From CAZXFA01 sp964640085 (lineage in GTDB: Bacteria > Actinomycetota > UBA4738 > HRBIN12): a stretch of 64,000 nucleotides of DNA. Location: assembly GCA_964640085.1 (NCBI GenBank), contig CAZXFA010000001.1, positions 1 to 64,000 of the forward strand, given 5' to 3'. The notes under the pieces were generated by a model. That model ran no database searches. It saw nothing but the letters and a program-made list of their open reading frames with translations, and had not been told where the DNA came from. Numbering within the stretch: position 1 is the first letter of the stretch; each line of letters opens with the position of its first letter. The translations under genes and the position numbers were made by a program. This document shows, in pieces, positions 32,850 to 40,836 of the stretch.

Positions 32850-34058
32850 GTGGCCTGGCTCCAGCACGTCGCACCTCGACCCGAGGACGTGGTGGCCGTC
32901 GCCCTCCCGCCCGGACCCGAGTGGCGGGACATCGTCGCCGAGGCGTGGGAGGCGGGCGCGGCCGTGTTCCCGGTGGACGATCGGATGCCGGCCGCGCCGA
33001 CGCGATCGTTGCTGGAGCGCACACGGCCCACGATCCTGCTCGATGGTCGTGGCGCGGGGCGGATCGACGGCGTCCCGGGCGAGCCCGAGATCGCCCTGAT
33101 CGTCCACACGTCCGGCACGGGCGGCACGCCCAAGCTCGTGCAGTTCGACCGCCAGGCGATCGACGCCGCGGTTGCCTCCTCCGCGCTGGCCCTGGACACG
33201 ACCGGCGAGGACCCCTGGGTCTGCTGCCTGCCGCTCGCGCACGTCGGCGGGCTCCTCGTCTTGCTCAGGGCGGTGCTCCTGGATGCTCGGGTGAGCGTCC
33301 AACGAGGGTTCGACGTCGAGGCCGTGGCGAGCGAGGCCCCCGGGGCCTTCCTGTCCCTGGTGCCGACCATGCTGGTCCGGCTCCTGGACCACGGTGCCGA
33401 TCTGTCCGGACCGCGCGGCATCCTGGTCGGGGGCGCGCACCTGTCCCCGACGGTCCGGGAGGCAGCCGAGCGGGCGGGCGGTCGCGTCATCGAGACCTAC
33501 GGCTTGACCGAGAGCTGCGGGGGTGTGGTCTACGACGGCCTCCCGCTGCCGGGCACGCAGGTCCGGATCGACGAGGAAGGCGGGATCGAGCTCCAAGGGC
33601 CGACCCTGATGCTCGGGTACCGGTTCGATGCCCCGGGCACCGCCGCGGCCTTCACCGAGGACGGATGGCTCCGGCCCGGCGACGCGGGCGAGATCGACGC
33701 GCAGGGACGGCTCCACGTCGTGGGGAGGATCGACGACCTGATCAATACCGGCGGCGAGCGTGTGTGGCCCGACGAGGTCGAGGCGGCCCTCCGGGACCAT
33801 CCGAAGGTCGCAGAGGTCGCCGTCGGGGGGAGGCTCGACCGGGAGTGGGGCCAGCGGGTGGTGGCCTGGGTGGTGCCATCGGATCCAGCCGAACCGCCCA
33901 CCCTGGAGGCCCTCCGCGCGTGCGCGGCTGCCCGGATCGGGCGCCACAAGGCTCCCCGAGAGCTGGTCCTGGTCGACGCGCTGCCGCAGACCTTCTCGGG
34001 CAAGGTCCGTCGGCAGGCGCTGACCTCGGAGCCGGTCGCCTCCTCGGGGACGGAATAG
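32850..34058 (+). CDS. menE: o-succinylbenzoate-CoA ligase
   Basis: A 402-residue ANL-family adenylating enzyme activating o-succinylbenzoate to its CoA thioester. The P-loop reads LIVHTSGTGGTPKLVQFDRQ (about residues 81-100), A5 reads VIETYGLTESCGGVVYDG, and the hinge/A8 to A10 segments read VGRIDDLINTGGERVWPDEV and LPQTFSGKVRRQAL with the catalytic Lys. It is shorter than the usual ~480, like actinobacterial MenE. GTG 32850 is chosen because TAGCCT ends 7 bases before it; an in-frame ATG at 32829 lies upstream of that promoter. It is followed by trxB with a separate promoter-like TATGCT. Confidence 0.9.
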   Translation: MAWLQHVAPRPEDVVAVALPPGPEWRDIVAEAWEAGAAVFPVDDRMPAAPTRSLLERTRPTILLDGRGAGRIDGVPGEPEIALIVHTSGTGGTPKLVQFDRQAIDAAVASSALALDTTGEDPWVCCLPLAHVGGLLVLLRAVLLDARVSVQRGFDVEAVASEAPGAFLSLVPTMLVRLLDHGADLSGPRGILVGGAHLSPTVREAAERAGGRVIETYGLTESCGGVVYDGLPLPGTQVRIDEEGGIELQGPTLMLGYRFDAPGTAAAFTEDGWLRPGDAGEIDAQGRLHVVGRIDDLINTGGERVWPDEVEAALRDHPKVAEVAVGGRLDREWGQRVVAWVVPSDPAEPPTLEALRACAAARIGRHKAPRELVLVDALPQTFSGKVRRQALTSEPVASSGTE

Positions 34059-34093
34059 GCGAGCGTTATGCTCGGTGGGAGGAACGGACGTCG

Positions 34094-35023
34094 ATGACCG
34101 AGACGCGCAAGGTGGTGATCCTGGGCTCAGGGCCCGCCGGATACACGGCGGCGCTGTACGCGGCCCGGGCGAACCTGCGGCCCTTGGTGCTGAAGGGCCT
34201 GGAGGCGGGCGGGCAGCTGATGCTCACCACCGACGTGGAGAACTACCCCGGCTTCCCCGACGGGATCCTGGGCCCGGAGCTCATGGACGCGATGGAGAAG
34301 CAGGCCGCGCGGTTCGACGCCGAGATCGTGGCGCAGGGCGCCTCCGAGGTCGACCTGTCCGAGCGACCGTTCGGCGTGTGGGCCGGCGACCAGGGATGGC
34401 GGGCCGAGACGTTGATCGTCGCCACCGGAGCCAGCGCCAAGTGGCTCGGCGTCCCGGGAGAGGAGCGGTTGCGCGGTCGGGGCGTCTCGGCTTGTGCGAC
34501 CTGCGACGGCTTCTTCTTCCGCGACCGCGAGCTGGTCGTGGTGGGTGGCGGCGATACGGCGATGGAAGAGGCGACCTTCCTCACCAAGTTCGCGAGCGAG
34601 GTCACGATCGTCCACCGCCGCGACGAGTTCCGCGCGTCGGCGATCATGCAGGAACGGGCCCTGTCGAACCCGAAGATCTCCGTGATCTGGAACACGGTCG
34701 TGGAGGAGATCGTCGGCGACGGCGCGGTGACCGGCGTCCGGCTGCGCAACGTGGAGACCGAACAGATCGATGAGCTCCCGACCCGCGGTGTGTTCGTCGC
34801 GATCGGACACACGCCGAACACTGGGCTCCTCGAGGGACAGGTGGAGCTCACCGACGGCGGGTACATGGTGGTCGAGGAGCCGACCACCCGCACCAGCGTG
34901 CCCGGGCTGTTCGCCGCCGGCGACGTCACCGATCGGATCTACCGTCAGGCGGTGACCGCCGCGGGCCAGGGGTGCAAGGCGGCGATGGACGCCGAACGGT
35001 TCCTGGAGGCCGAGGGGCACTGA
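34094..35023 (+). CDS. trxB: thioredoxin-disulfide reductase
   Basis: A 309-residue low-molecular-weight thioredoxin reductase, an FAD enzyme passing electrons from NADPH to thioredoxin. FAD motif: VVILGSGPAGYTAALYAARA; redox-active pair: CATCDG (about residues 135-140, CxxC = CATC); NADPH motif: VVVGGGDTAMEEATFLTKFA; closing FAD motif: PGLFAAGDVTDRIYRQAVTA. The ribosome binding site GGGAGGAACGG precedes the ATG. Its position next to trxA and cwlM matches Rv3913-Rv3915. Confidence 0.96.
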   Translation: MTETRKVVILGSGPAGYTAALYAARANLRPLVLKGLEAGGQLMLTTDVENYPGFPDGILGPELMDAMEKQAARFDAEIVAQGASEVDLSERPFGVWAGDQGWRAETLIVATGASAKWLGVPGEERLRGRGVSACATCDGFFFRDRELVVVGGGDTAMEEATFLTKFASEVTIVHRRDEFRASAIMQERALSNPKISVIWNTVVEEIVGDGAVTGVRLRNVETEQIDELPTRGVFVAIGHTPNTGLLEGQVELTDGGYMVVEEPTTRTSVPGLFAAGDVTDRIYRQAVTAAGQGCKAAMDAERFLEAEGH

Positions 35024-35085
35024 GGGAGCGCCGGACCGCCGGTCGGGGTTGCGAGCGCGCGCGACGAGCGGAAAGGGAGAGGATC

Positions 35086-35415
35086 GTGGGGCTCATGGGC
35101 GAGGTGACGGATCAGGACTTCGAGGAGCGCGTGCTGAAGGCGGGGTCCCCGGTGCTGGTCGACTTCTGGGCCGAGTGGTGCGTCCCCTGCCACATGGTCT
35201 CGCCGGTCGTGGAGGAGATCGGCCGGGAGAAGGGTGAGATGCTCCAGGTCGCCAAGCTGAACATCGACGACAACCCGGAGATGACGCGCCGCTACGGCGT
35301 GATGAGCATCCCCACGCTGATGCTCTTCAAGGGTGGCGAGGAGGCGGCCCGGCTCGTGGGGGCTCGCGGCAAGGACGCCGTGCTCAAGGAGATCGACCCG
35401 CACCTCTCGACCTGA
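35086..35415 (+). CDS. trxA: thioredoxin with CVPC active site
   Basis: A 109-residue thioredoxin. The fold is complete (VLVDFWAEWCVPCHMVSPVV, then LNIDDNPEMTRRYGVMSIPT with cis-Pro, then MLFKGGEEAARLVGARGKDA). The active site is W31-C32-V33-P34-C35, where the usual Gly is Val, and the following Lys/Arg is His36. The middle residues tune redox potential, so this protein may be somewhat more oxidising than classical thioredoxin (inference). GTG 35086 follows AAAGGGAGAGG; an ATG at 35095 is an alternative. It lies 62 bases after its reductase. Confidence 0.94.
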   Translation: MGLMGEVTDQDFEERVLKAGSPVLVDFWAEWCVPCHMVSPVVEEIGREKGEMLQVAKLNIDDNPEMTRRYGVMSIPTLMLFKGGEEAARLVGARGKDAVLKEIDPHLST

Positions 35416-35467
35416 CCGGGGCCGCCCGGGTTGCCGCGATCTCCCGGTGGCGCGGAAACTCGGGAGC

Positions 35468-36565
35468 ATGCGACCGATCCGGCGAGGCGACCGCGGCGAG
35501 CAGGTCCGCGACATCCAGCGCCGACTATCGGCCGCCGGCCTCCGGGTGGAGCCCGAGGAGCTGGAGGGGACGTTCGGCGCCTCGACCGAGGGAGCCGTCC
35601 GCACGTTCCAGGCCCGCCGCGGCCTGCCGGCCGACGGCATCGTGGGGACCGACACGTGGGGGCAGCTCGTCGAGGCCGGGTACCGGATCGGTGACCGCAC
35701 GCTGTACCTGCGCTCGCCGGCCTTCCGCGGCGACGACGTTCGGGAGCTCCAGCAGATGCTCAACGCGCTGGGGTTCGACGCAGGCAAGGAGGACGGCATC
35801 CTCGGGGCGATGACCTCGCGGGCTGTGATGGAGTTCCAGCGCAACGTGGGGGAGCCGGCCGACGGCATCGTCGGCCTCGAGACCGTCCGATCGCTCGAGC
35901 GCATGCGCCCCACGGTGGGGGCGACCAGCAGGGCGGTGGTGCGCGAGGCCGAGACGGCCCGCACCATGGGCACGGCCCTGGCCGGCTCGGTGATCGCGAT
36001 CGACCCTGGCCACGGTCGGAGCGACCCGGGCGTGGAGGTCACGGGCCTGGTCGAGGCCGAGACCACGTGGGCGATCTCGATCCGCCTGGCCGCGGAGCTC
36101 GAACGTCGCGGTGCGCGACCGCGACTCCTGCGCGAGGAGGACACGGACCCCGAGCCCGGGGAGCGGGCGGCGCGCGCCAACGCCGACGAGGCTTCGGTGT
36201 GCGTCTCGATCCACCTGGGTGCCGGTCACGGGGCGCGGGCCGGCGCCGCGTGCTACCACTGGGGCACCCCCACCACGTACTCCCCCATGGGCCGCCGTCT
36301 GGCGGAGCTGATCCTGAACCAGCTGGTGCGGAAGCTCGGCGTTCCGGACGGAGGGGTCGGGCCCCTCGCGGTCGCGATCCTTCGCGAGACCCGGATGCCG
36401 GCGGTCCAGGTGGAGCCGGCGGTAGTGACCAACCCGGACGAGGCCGCCGTGGTGGCCGACCCCTCCTTCCCGCCGCGAGCGGCCGCCTCGATCGCCGACG
36501 CGATCGAGCGGTTCCTGGGCGCCGCCGACCGCATGGAGGATCCGCCACGGGCCGCGAGCCTGTGA
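35468..36565 (+). CDS. cwlM: CwlM-like N-acetylmuramoyl-L-alanine amidase domain protein
   Basis: A 365-residue protein with two peptidoglycan-binding (PG_binding_1) repeats (about residues 8-65 and 82-140; e.g. FGASTEGAVRTFQARRGLPA and LGAMTSRAVMEFQRNVGEPA) and an Amidase_3 domain (about 178-350). Zinc-ligand positions are IAIDPGHGRSDPG (His), VEAETTWAIS (Glu) and VCVSIHLGAG (His), with the catalytic Glu region AVQVEPAVVTN. There is no signal peptide, so it is probably cytoplasmic. Domain order, lack of export signal and position after trxA all match mycobacterial CwlM, which regulates MurA rather than cutting peptidoglycan. Whether this copy still binds zinc is open. Confidence 0.88.
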   Translation: MRPIRRGDRGEQVRDIQRRLSAAGLRVEPEELEGTFGASTEGAVRTFQARRGLPADGIVGTDTWGQLVEAGYRIGDRTLYLRSPAFRGDDVRELQQMLNALGFDAGKEDGILGAMTSRAVMEFQRNVGEPADGIVGLETVRSLERMRPTVGATSRAVVREAETARTMGTALAGSVIAIDPGHGRSDPGVEVTGLVEAETTWAISIRLAAELERRGARPRLLREEDTDPEPGERAARANADEASVCVSIHLGAGHGARAGAACYHWGTPTTYSPMGRRLAELILNQLVRKLGVPDGGVGPLAVAILRETRMPAVQVEPAVVTNPDEAAVVADPSFPPRAAASIADAIERFLGAADRMEDPPRAASL

Positions 36566-36572
36566 GCGAGGC

Positions 36573-36683
36573 CTAGCGCGCGGGACCGCGCCGGGCGAGC
36601 AGCAGCATCACCAGCCCGAGGCCGAGCCCCAGCACCAGGGCGCCAGCGGCCCGGCGAACCTCCTCCGGTGAGGGTCGTTGCAC
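36573..36683 (-). CDS. 36-residue single-helix membrane microprotein (candidate)
   Basis: A 36-residue frame: polar MQRPSPEEVRRAAGA, a hydrophobic helix LVLGLGLGLVMLLLA and a basic end RRGPAR, the layout of a small membrane protein with the tail inside. No family is recognised. Support comes from context: on this strand TACCAT (36695-36690) lies exactly 6 bases before the GTG, the spacing seen for other likely leaderless genes here, and the frame fills the gap between cwlM and the oxidoreductase gene. Small size makes it uncertain. Confidence 0.45.
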   Translation of the reverse strand: MQRPSPEEVRRAAGALVLGLGLGLVMLLLARRGPAR

Positions 36684-36688
36684 GTGGC

Positions 36689-36695
36689 TATGGTA
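36689..36695. promoter_or_regulatory. overlapping divergent -10 elements (TATGGTA)
   Basis: TATGGT (36689-36694, + strand) suits the LLM oxidoreductase gene, and TACCAT (36695-36690, - strand) suits the microprotein gene. Both fit TANNNT and share five bases, a bidirectional promoter arrangement like that between menB and menE. Confidence 0.45.
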
Positions 36696-36722
36696 GGTCC
36701 CGATCCTGTGCGGGAGGTTCCG

Positions 36723-37676
36723 GTGCGCTTCAACCTGATGCTGGAGGGGCAGGAAGGCGTCTCGTGGGATCGGTGGGTGCGGACCGCCGAGGCGTGCGAG
36801 CGCCTGGGGCTCGAGGGGCTGTTCACGTCCGACCACTACCTCTCGATCGTGCAGGATCGGGAGCCCGGTTCCCACGACGCATGGACCCTACTCGCCGCGC
36901 TGGCGGCCCGGACGGAGCGGCTGCGCCTGGGCACGATGGTCTCCCCCGTGACGTTCCGGATGCCGACGGTGCTCGCCAAGGCCGCCGCCACCGTGGACCA
37001 CGTCTCCGGAGGTCGCGTGGACCTCGGGATCGGTGCCGGGTGGTGGGAGGAGGAGCACCGCACGCACGGCTTCCCGTTCCCACCCACCGACGAGCGGTTC
37101 GAGATGCTGGAGGAGCAGCTGGAGATCGTCCACGGGCTCTGGGCCGAGGACGTGTTCTCGTTCGAGAGCCGACACTACGCGATCGAGGCGTGCCGGTTCC
37201 TGCCCAAGCCGGTCCAGCACCCGCACCCGCCGATCATCGTGGGCGGCAAGGGGGGCCCTCGGATCGCCCGGCTGGTCGCGGCGTGGGCCGACGAGTTCAA
37301 CCGGGTGGGCGGCACCCCCGAGGAGGTACGGGAGGCCTTCGAGCGGGTCCGGCGGGCGGTGGAGACCGCGGGCCGGTCGCAGGACGAGGTGACGACGTCC
37401 TTCATGACGTGGGTGTTCGTCGGCCGGACCGAGGAAGAGTGGCGGGGGCGCGTGGAGGGGGCGCGACGGATGGACCCGAGCGCCGGCCCCTTCGACGCGT
37501 ACCTGGACGACCTCTCCCGCGACTGCTTCGTCGGCACGGTGGATCAGGTCGTCGATCGCATGAACGAGTACGTTCCGGCGGGCGTCCAGCGCTTCGTGTT
37601 GAACCACGAGCTGTTCGACGATCCCGATCACATCGAGCTCCTCGCCGAAGAGGTCCTTCCGCGCGTGGGAGGTTGA
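36723..37676 (+). CDS. LLM class flavin/F420-dependent oxidoreductase
   Basis: A 317-residue luciferase-like monooxygenase family protein with a TIM-barrel fold that uses FMN or coenzyme F420. Family features: LGLEGLFTSDHYLSI, LRLGTMVSPVTFRMPTVLAK, the strongly conserved VDLGIGAGWWEEEHRTHGFP and PPIIVGGKGGPRIARLVAAW, with a final VDRMNEYVPAGVQRFVLN. Cofactor and substrate cannot be told apart by eye; the actinobacterial background makes F420 plausible. GTG 36723 has GGGAGG five bases before it; earlier in-frame starts at 36678 lie upstream of the -10. The gene stands alone. Confidence 0.88.
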   Translation: MRFNLMLEGQEGVSWDRWVRTAEACERLGLEGLFTSDHYLSIVQDREPGSHDAWTLLAALAARTERLRLGTMVSPVTFRMPTVLAKAAATVDHVSGGRVDLGIGAGWWEEEHRTHGFPFPPTDERFEMLEEQLEIVHGLWAEDVFSFESRHYAIEACRFLPKPVQHPHPPIIVGGKGGPRIARLVAAWADEFNRVGGTPEEVREAFERVRRAVETAGRSQDEVTTSFMTWVFVGRTEEEWRGRVEGARRMDPSAGPFDAYLDDLSRDCFVGTVDQVVDRMNEYVPAGVQRFVLNHELFDDPDHIELLAEEVLPRVGG

Positions 37677-37722
37677 GCGCCTCCGTGCCCCCACCCCTCC
37701 GGCCGGGTACGATCGCCCCTCC

Positions 37723-38949
37723 ATGGCCGAGTTCAACGTCGATCCGTACGCGGAGCTCTACGCGCGCCGCACCTCGGGGATGTCGGCCTCCGAGGTGCGG
37801 GCCCTGTTCGCCGTCGCCGCACGGCCGGAGGTGGTCTCCTTCGCTGGCGGGATGCCGTACGTGAAGGCTCTGCCGACCGAGCACCTGCGGGAGGTCGTGG
37901 AGTCGGTCCTGGCCGAGGGCGCGGACCTCGCCCTCCAATACGGGGCCGGGCAGGGGTCGCCGACGCTCCGAGAGCGTCTCGCGATGCTGATGGCCGAGGA
38001 GGACACCGCGGCCGACCCGGAGGACATGGTGGTCACCACCGGCGCCCAGCAGGCGCTCGACCTCGTCGGAAAGGTCCTGACCGACCCCGGCGACCTGATC
38101 GCCGTCGAGGCACCCGCTTACGTGGGGGCCCTCTCGGCGTTCAGCGCGTACGAGCCTCGATTCCTACAGATCGAGCTCGACGACCAGGGTCTGATCGTGG
38201 ATCGGCTCGAGGACGCGCTGCTCCGCGGCGAGCGGCCGAAGTTCGTCTACACGGTTCCGAACTTCCACAACCCCGCCGGGGTCACGATGTCCCGCCCCCG
38301 GCGCGAGCGCCTGGTGGCGCTCTGCCGTGAGGCCAGGATCCCGATCGTCGAGGACAACCCCTATGGGCTCCTGCGGTTCGAGGGCGAACCCGAACCCACC
38401 CTGCGCTCGATGGATCCGCGCAACGTGATCTACCTCGGCACCGTCTCCAAGGTCTTCTCCCCGGGTGTGCGCGTGGGCTGGGCCCTCGCCGAACCCGGTG
38501 TGCTGCAACGGTTGGTGCTGGCCAAGGAGGCCGCCGACCTCTGCGGCAGCAGCCTGGCGATGCTCATAACGGAGCGGTACCTGGCCGGCGAGCTCTGGCG
38601 TCGGAACCTCGAGCGGCTCGTCGAGACGTACCGTCGACGGCGCGACGTGATGCTGTCGGCGCTGGGCGAGCGGTTCCCCTCCGACGCCTCATGGACGCAT
38701 CCAGCGGGGGGCTTCTACGTCTGGGTGACGGTGCCCGGGTACGTCGACACGTCGTCCCTGCTCGCCGCCGCCGTCGAGCGCCGCGTCGCCTACGTGCCCG
38801 GGACCGCCTTCTACCCGGACGGGCGCGGACGGGACCGGATGCGGCTCGCGTTCTGCTATCCGACCGAGGATCGGATCGAGGAAGGGATCCACCGGCTCGG
38901 CGAGCTCCTGTATGACGAGGAGGAGCTCTACCGGTCACTGTCGGGATGA
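37723..38949 (+). CDS. PLP-dependent aminotransferase (class I/II, MocR-like fold)
   Basis: A 408-residue fold-type I aminotransferase. The cofactor Lys is in LGTVSKVFSPGVRVGWALAE (about residue 243), with VPNFHNPAGVTMSRPRRERL and VEDNPYGLLRFEGE as the other PLP-contacting blocks. It resembles 2-aminoadipate or valine-pyruvate type aminotransferases without a GntR DNA-binding domain. The amino acid substrate is not evident. ATGA overlap at 38946-38949 with the D-Ala-D-Ala ligase gene raises the possibility of a D-amino-acid or cell-wall link, but that is only context. Confidence 0.88.
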   Translation: MAEFNVDPYAELYARRTSGMSASEVRALFAVAARPEVVSFAGGMPYVKALPTEHLREVVESVLAEGADLALQYGAGQGSPTLRERLAMLMAEEDTAADPEDMVVTTGAQQALDLVGKVLTDPGDLIAVEAPAYVGALSAFSAYEPRFLQIELDDQGLIVDRLEDALLRGERPKFVYTVPNFHNPAGVTMSRPRRERLVALCREARIPIVEDNPYGLLRFEGEPEPTLRSMDPRNVIYLGTVSKVFSPGVRVGWALAEPGVLQRLVLAKEAADLCGSSLAMLITERYLAGELWRRNLERLVETYRRRRDVMLSALGERFPSDASWTHPAGGFYVWVTVPGYVDTSSLLAAAVERRVAYVPGTAFYPDGRGRDRMRLAFCYPTEDRIEEGIHRLGELLYDEEELYRSLSG

Positions 38950-39884
38950 GCGAGCGGATCGCGGTCCTCGCCGGCGGGCGGTCGCCGGAGCGCGAGATCT
39001 CGCTCCGATCCGGTCACCGGGTGCTCACCGCGCTCCGGGCGCGCGGCTACGAGGCGATCCTGATCGATCCCGCCGAGGGTCCGCTCGTTCAGAACCTTTC
39101 CGCTGCAAGGGTTTCCGCGTGCTACGTCGCCCTTCACGGGAAGGAGGGCGAGGACGGGACGGTGCAGCGACTCCTCGAGATGCTCGATCTCCCCTACAGC
39201 GGCACGCGCCCGCTCGCCTGTGAGCTCACCTTCGACAAGGTGCTCGCCAAGGAGATGCTCGACTCGGCAGGCGTCCCAACCCCTCCGTGGGCTGCGATCC
39301 AGGAGGACGCGCTGCGCGATCTCGCGGCCGGTTCGATCCTCCCGCGGGTCGTCGGGCGCCTCGGGCTCCCCCTGGTGGTGAAGCCCTCGCGCTCCGGCTC
39401 GGCGATGGGGCTCTCGTTCGTCGAGCACGAGCGCGAGCTGCCGCAGGCGGTGATGAACGCGCTGTCGTTCTCCGACTCCGCGGTCGTCGAGCGGAAGGTC
39501 GTCGGCCCCGAGGTGGCCGTGGGCATGCTCGACGGCACCAGCGCCCTCCCCCTCGTGGAGATCGTCCCGCGCTCGGGAGTATTCGACTACGCGGCCCGGT
39601 ATACGCCCGGCGCCACCGAGTACTACGCTCCCGCCCGTCTGTCCGCCGAGGTGACCGCCGCGTGCCATGCGGTGGCCGATAGCGCGTTCCGGACGCTCGG
39701 CCTCCGCCACGTGGCCCGGGCGGACATGCTGGTGGACGAGACCGACCGCCCGTGGATCGTCGATGTGAACGTCTCACCGGGGATGACGGATACCAGCCTG
39801 TTTCCCATGGCCGCTCAAGCCGCAGGCATCGACTTCGACGAGCTGTGCGACCGAGTGCTACGCCTCGCTATCAGTCGAGCCTGA
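38946..39884 (+). CDS. ddl: D-alanine-D-alanine ligase family protein
   Basis: A 312-residue ATP-grasp ligase that would join two D-alanines for the peptidoglycan precursor. Features: VLAGGRSPEREISLRSGHRV at the start, YVALHGKEGEDGTVQRLLEM, LPLVVKPSRSGSAMGLSFVE, and the metal-binding end ADMLVDETDRPWIVDVNVSPGM followed by TDTSLFPMAAQAAG. All standard Ddl blocks are present, although it is shorter than the ~350-370 residues usual in actinobacteria. It starts inside the aminotransferase stop. It may be one of two ligases in the genome. Confidence 0.9.
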   Translation: MSERIAVLAGGRSPEREISLRSGHRVLTALRARGYEAILIDPAEGPLVQNLSAARVSACYVALHGKEGEDGTVQRLLEMLDLPYSGTRPLACELTFDKVLAKEMLDSAGVPTPPWAAIQEDALRDLAAGSILPRVVGRLGLPLVVKPSRSGSAMGLSFVEHERELPQAVMNALSFSDSAVVERKVVGPEVAVGMLDGTSALPLVEIVPRSGVFDYAARYTPGATEYYAPARLSAEVTAACHAVADSAFRTLGLRHVARADMLVDETDRPWIVDVNVSPGMTDTSLFPMAAQAAGIDFDELCDRVLRLAISRA

Positions 39885-39931
39885 GCTCCTATACGCCAAG
39901 AACGTTGCAGGGCAATGAATCTCCGGGCGAG

Positions 39932-39945
39932 CGCGGGATCCCGCG
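39932..39945. terminator. GC palindrome between convergent ddl and parB
   Basis: CGCGGGATCCCGCG is a perfect 14-base palindrome in the 70-base gap between the 3' ends of ddl and parB. It could fold with a GATC loop and act as a weak terminator for both directions. Confidence 0.3.
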
Positions 39946-39954
39946 GCGGTCCGG

Positions 39955-40836
39955 TCAGTCCGGGGCGAGGCCGGGTCCCGACCCGACGATCTCGGAGACG
40001 ATCCGGTCGAGATCGTCCGCCGAGCCGAACTCGATCACGACCTTGCCTCGCCGCCGCCCCATCTGGATCGTAACCCTGGTCGCCAGCTGCTCGGACAGGA
40101 TCTCCTCGACCTCGGCGAGCGGACTCCCCTCCGGCTCGGGTGTCGCCTTCAGATCCGGGGCCGGCCGGGCGCCGGATGGATGCTCCAGGTAGTTGCGGAC
40201 CAGCTCCTCCACCTCTCGCACGGAGAGATCCTCGGCCGTGATCCGCAACGCCAGGTTCTTCTGCGCCTCGGCGTCTGCCAGCGAGAGCAGAGCGCGCCCG
40301 TGACCGGCCTGGATCTTCCGCTCGGCCAGCAACTCTTGGACGTCAGAGGGGAGCTGGAGCAGCCGGATGGTGTTCGCGATGTGAGACCGGGAGACCCCGA
40401 GCCGCTCGGCCAGGGTCTCCTGCTTGAGCCCGAGCTCATCGAGCAGCTCCCGGAACGCATCGGCGAGTTCGATCGGGTTCAGGTCCTCCCGATGGATGTT
40501 CTCGATCAACGCCTCTCGGAGGGACTCGGTGTCGTCGCTCTCGCGCACCACGGCCGGGATCGTCATGAGCCCGGCCAGCTTGGCGGCTCGCAGCCGCCGC
40601 TCCCCCGCGATCAGCTCGAACCCCTGACCGGCGCGGCGGACGACGATCGGCTGGAGCACCCCGACCTCCCGGATCGAGGCCGCCAGAGCCTCCAGCGTCT
40701 CGTCCTCGAAGGTCGTCCGGGGCTGCCGCGGGTTGGGCGTCACGGCCTCCACCGGCACCTCGAGCAGGGCGGCGCCCTCCTCCACCGCCCCGGGGATCAA
40801 GGCCGACAGCCCGCGCCCCAACCCACCACGCTTCAT
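39955..40836 (-). CDS. parB: chromosome partitioning protein ParB
   Basis: A 293-residue ParB CTPase and centromere-binding protein. The start KRGGLGRGLSALIPG is the actinobacterial ParB N terminus. The CTP-binding motifs follow (PNPRQPRTTFEDETLEALAA, GERRLRAAKLAG, ENIHREDLNPIELADAFREL), then the helix-turn-helix KQETLAERLGVSRSHIANTI that reads parS, and the C-terminal dimerisation domain from about residue 235. ATG 40836 overlaps the parA stop (ATGA). A parS site lies 2 kb away at 42898-42913. Confidence 0.96.
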   Translation of the reverse strand: MKRGGLGRGLSALIPGAVEEGAALLEVPVEAVTPNPRQPRTTFEDETLEALAASIREVGVLQPIVVRRAGQGFELIAGERRLRAAKLAGLMTIPAVVRESDDTESLREALIENIHREDLNPIELADAFRELLDELGLKQETLAERLGVSRSHIANTIRLLQLPSDVQELLAERKIQAGHGRALLSLADAEAQKNLALRITAEDLSVREVEELVRNYLEHPSGARPAPDLKATPEPEGSPLAEVEEILSEQLATRVTIQMGRRRGKVVIEFGSADDLDRIVSEIVGSGPGLAPD

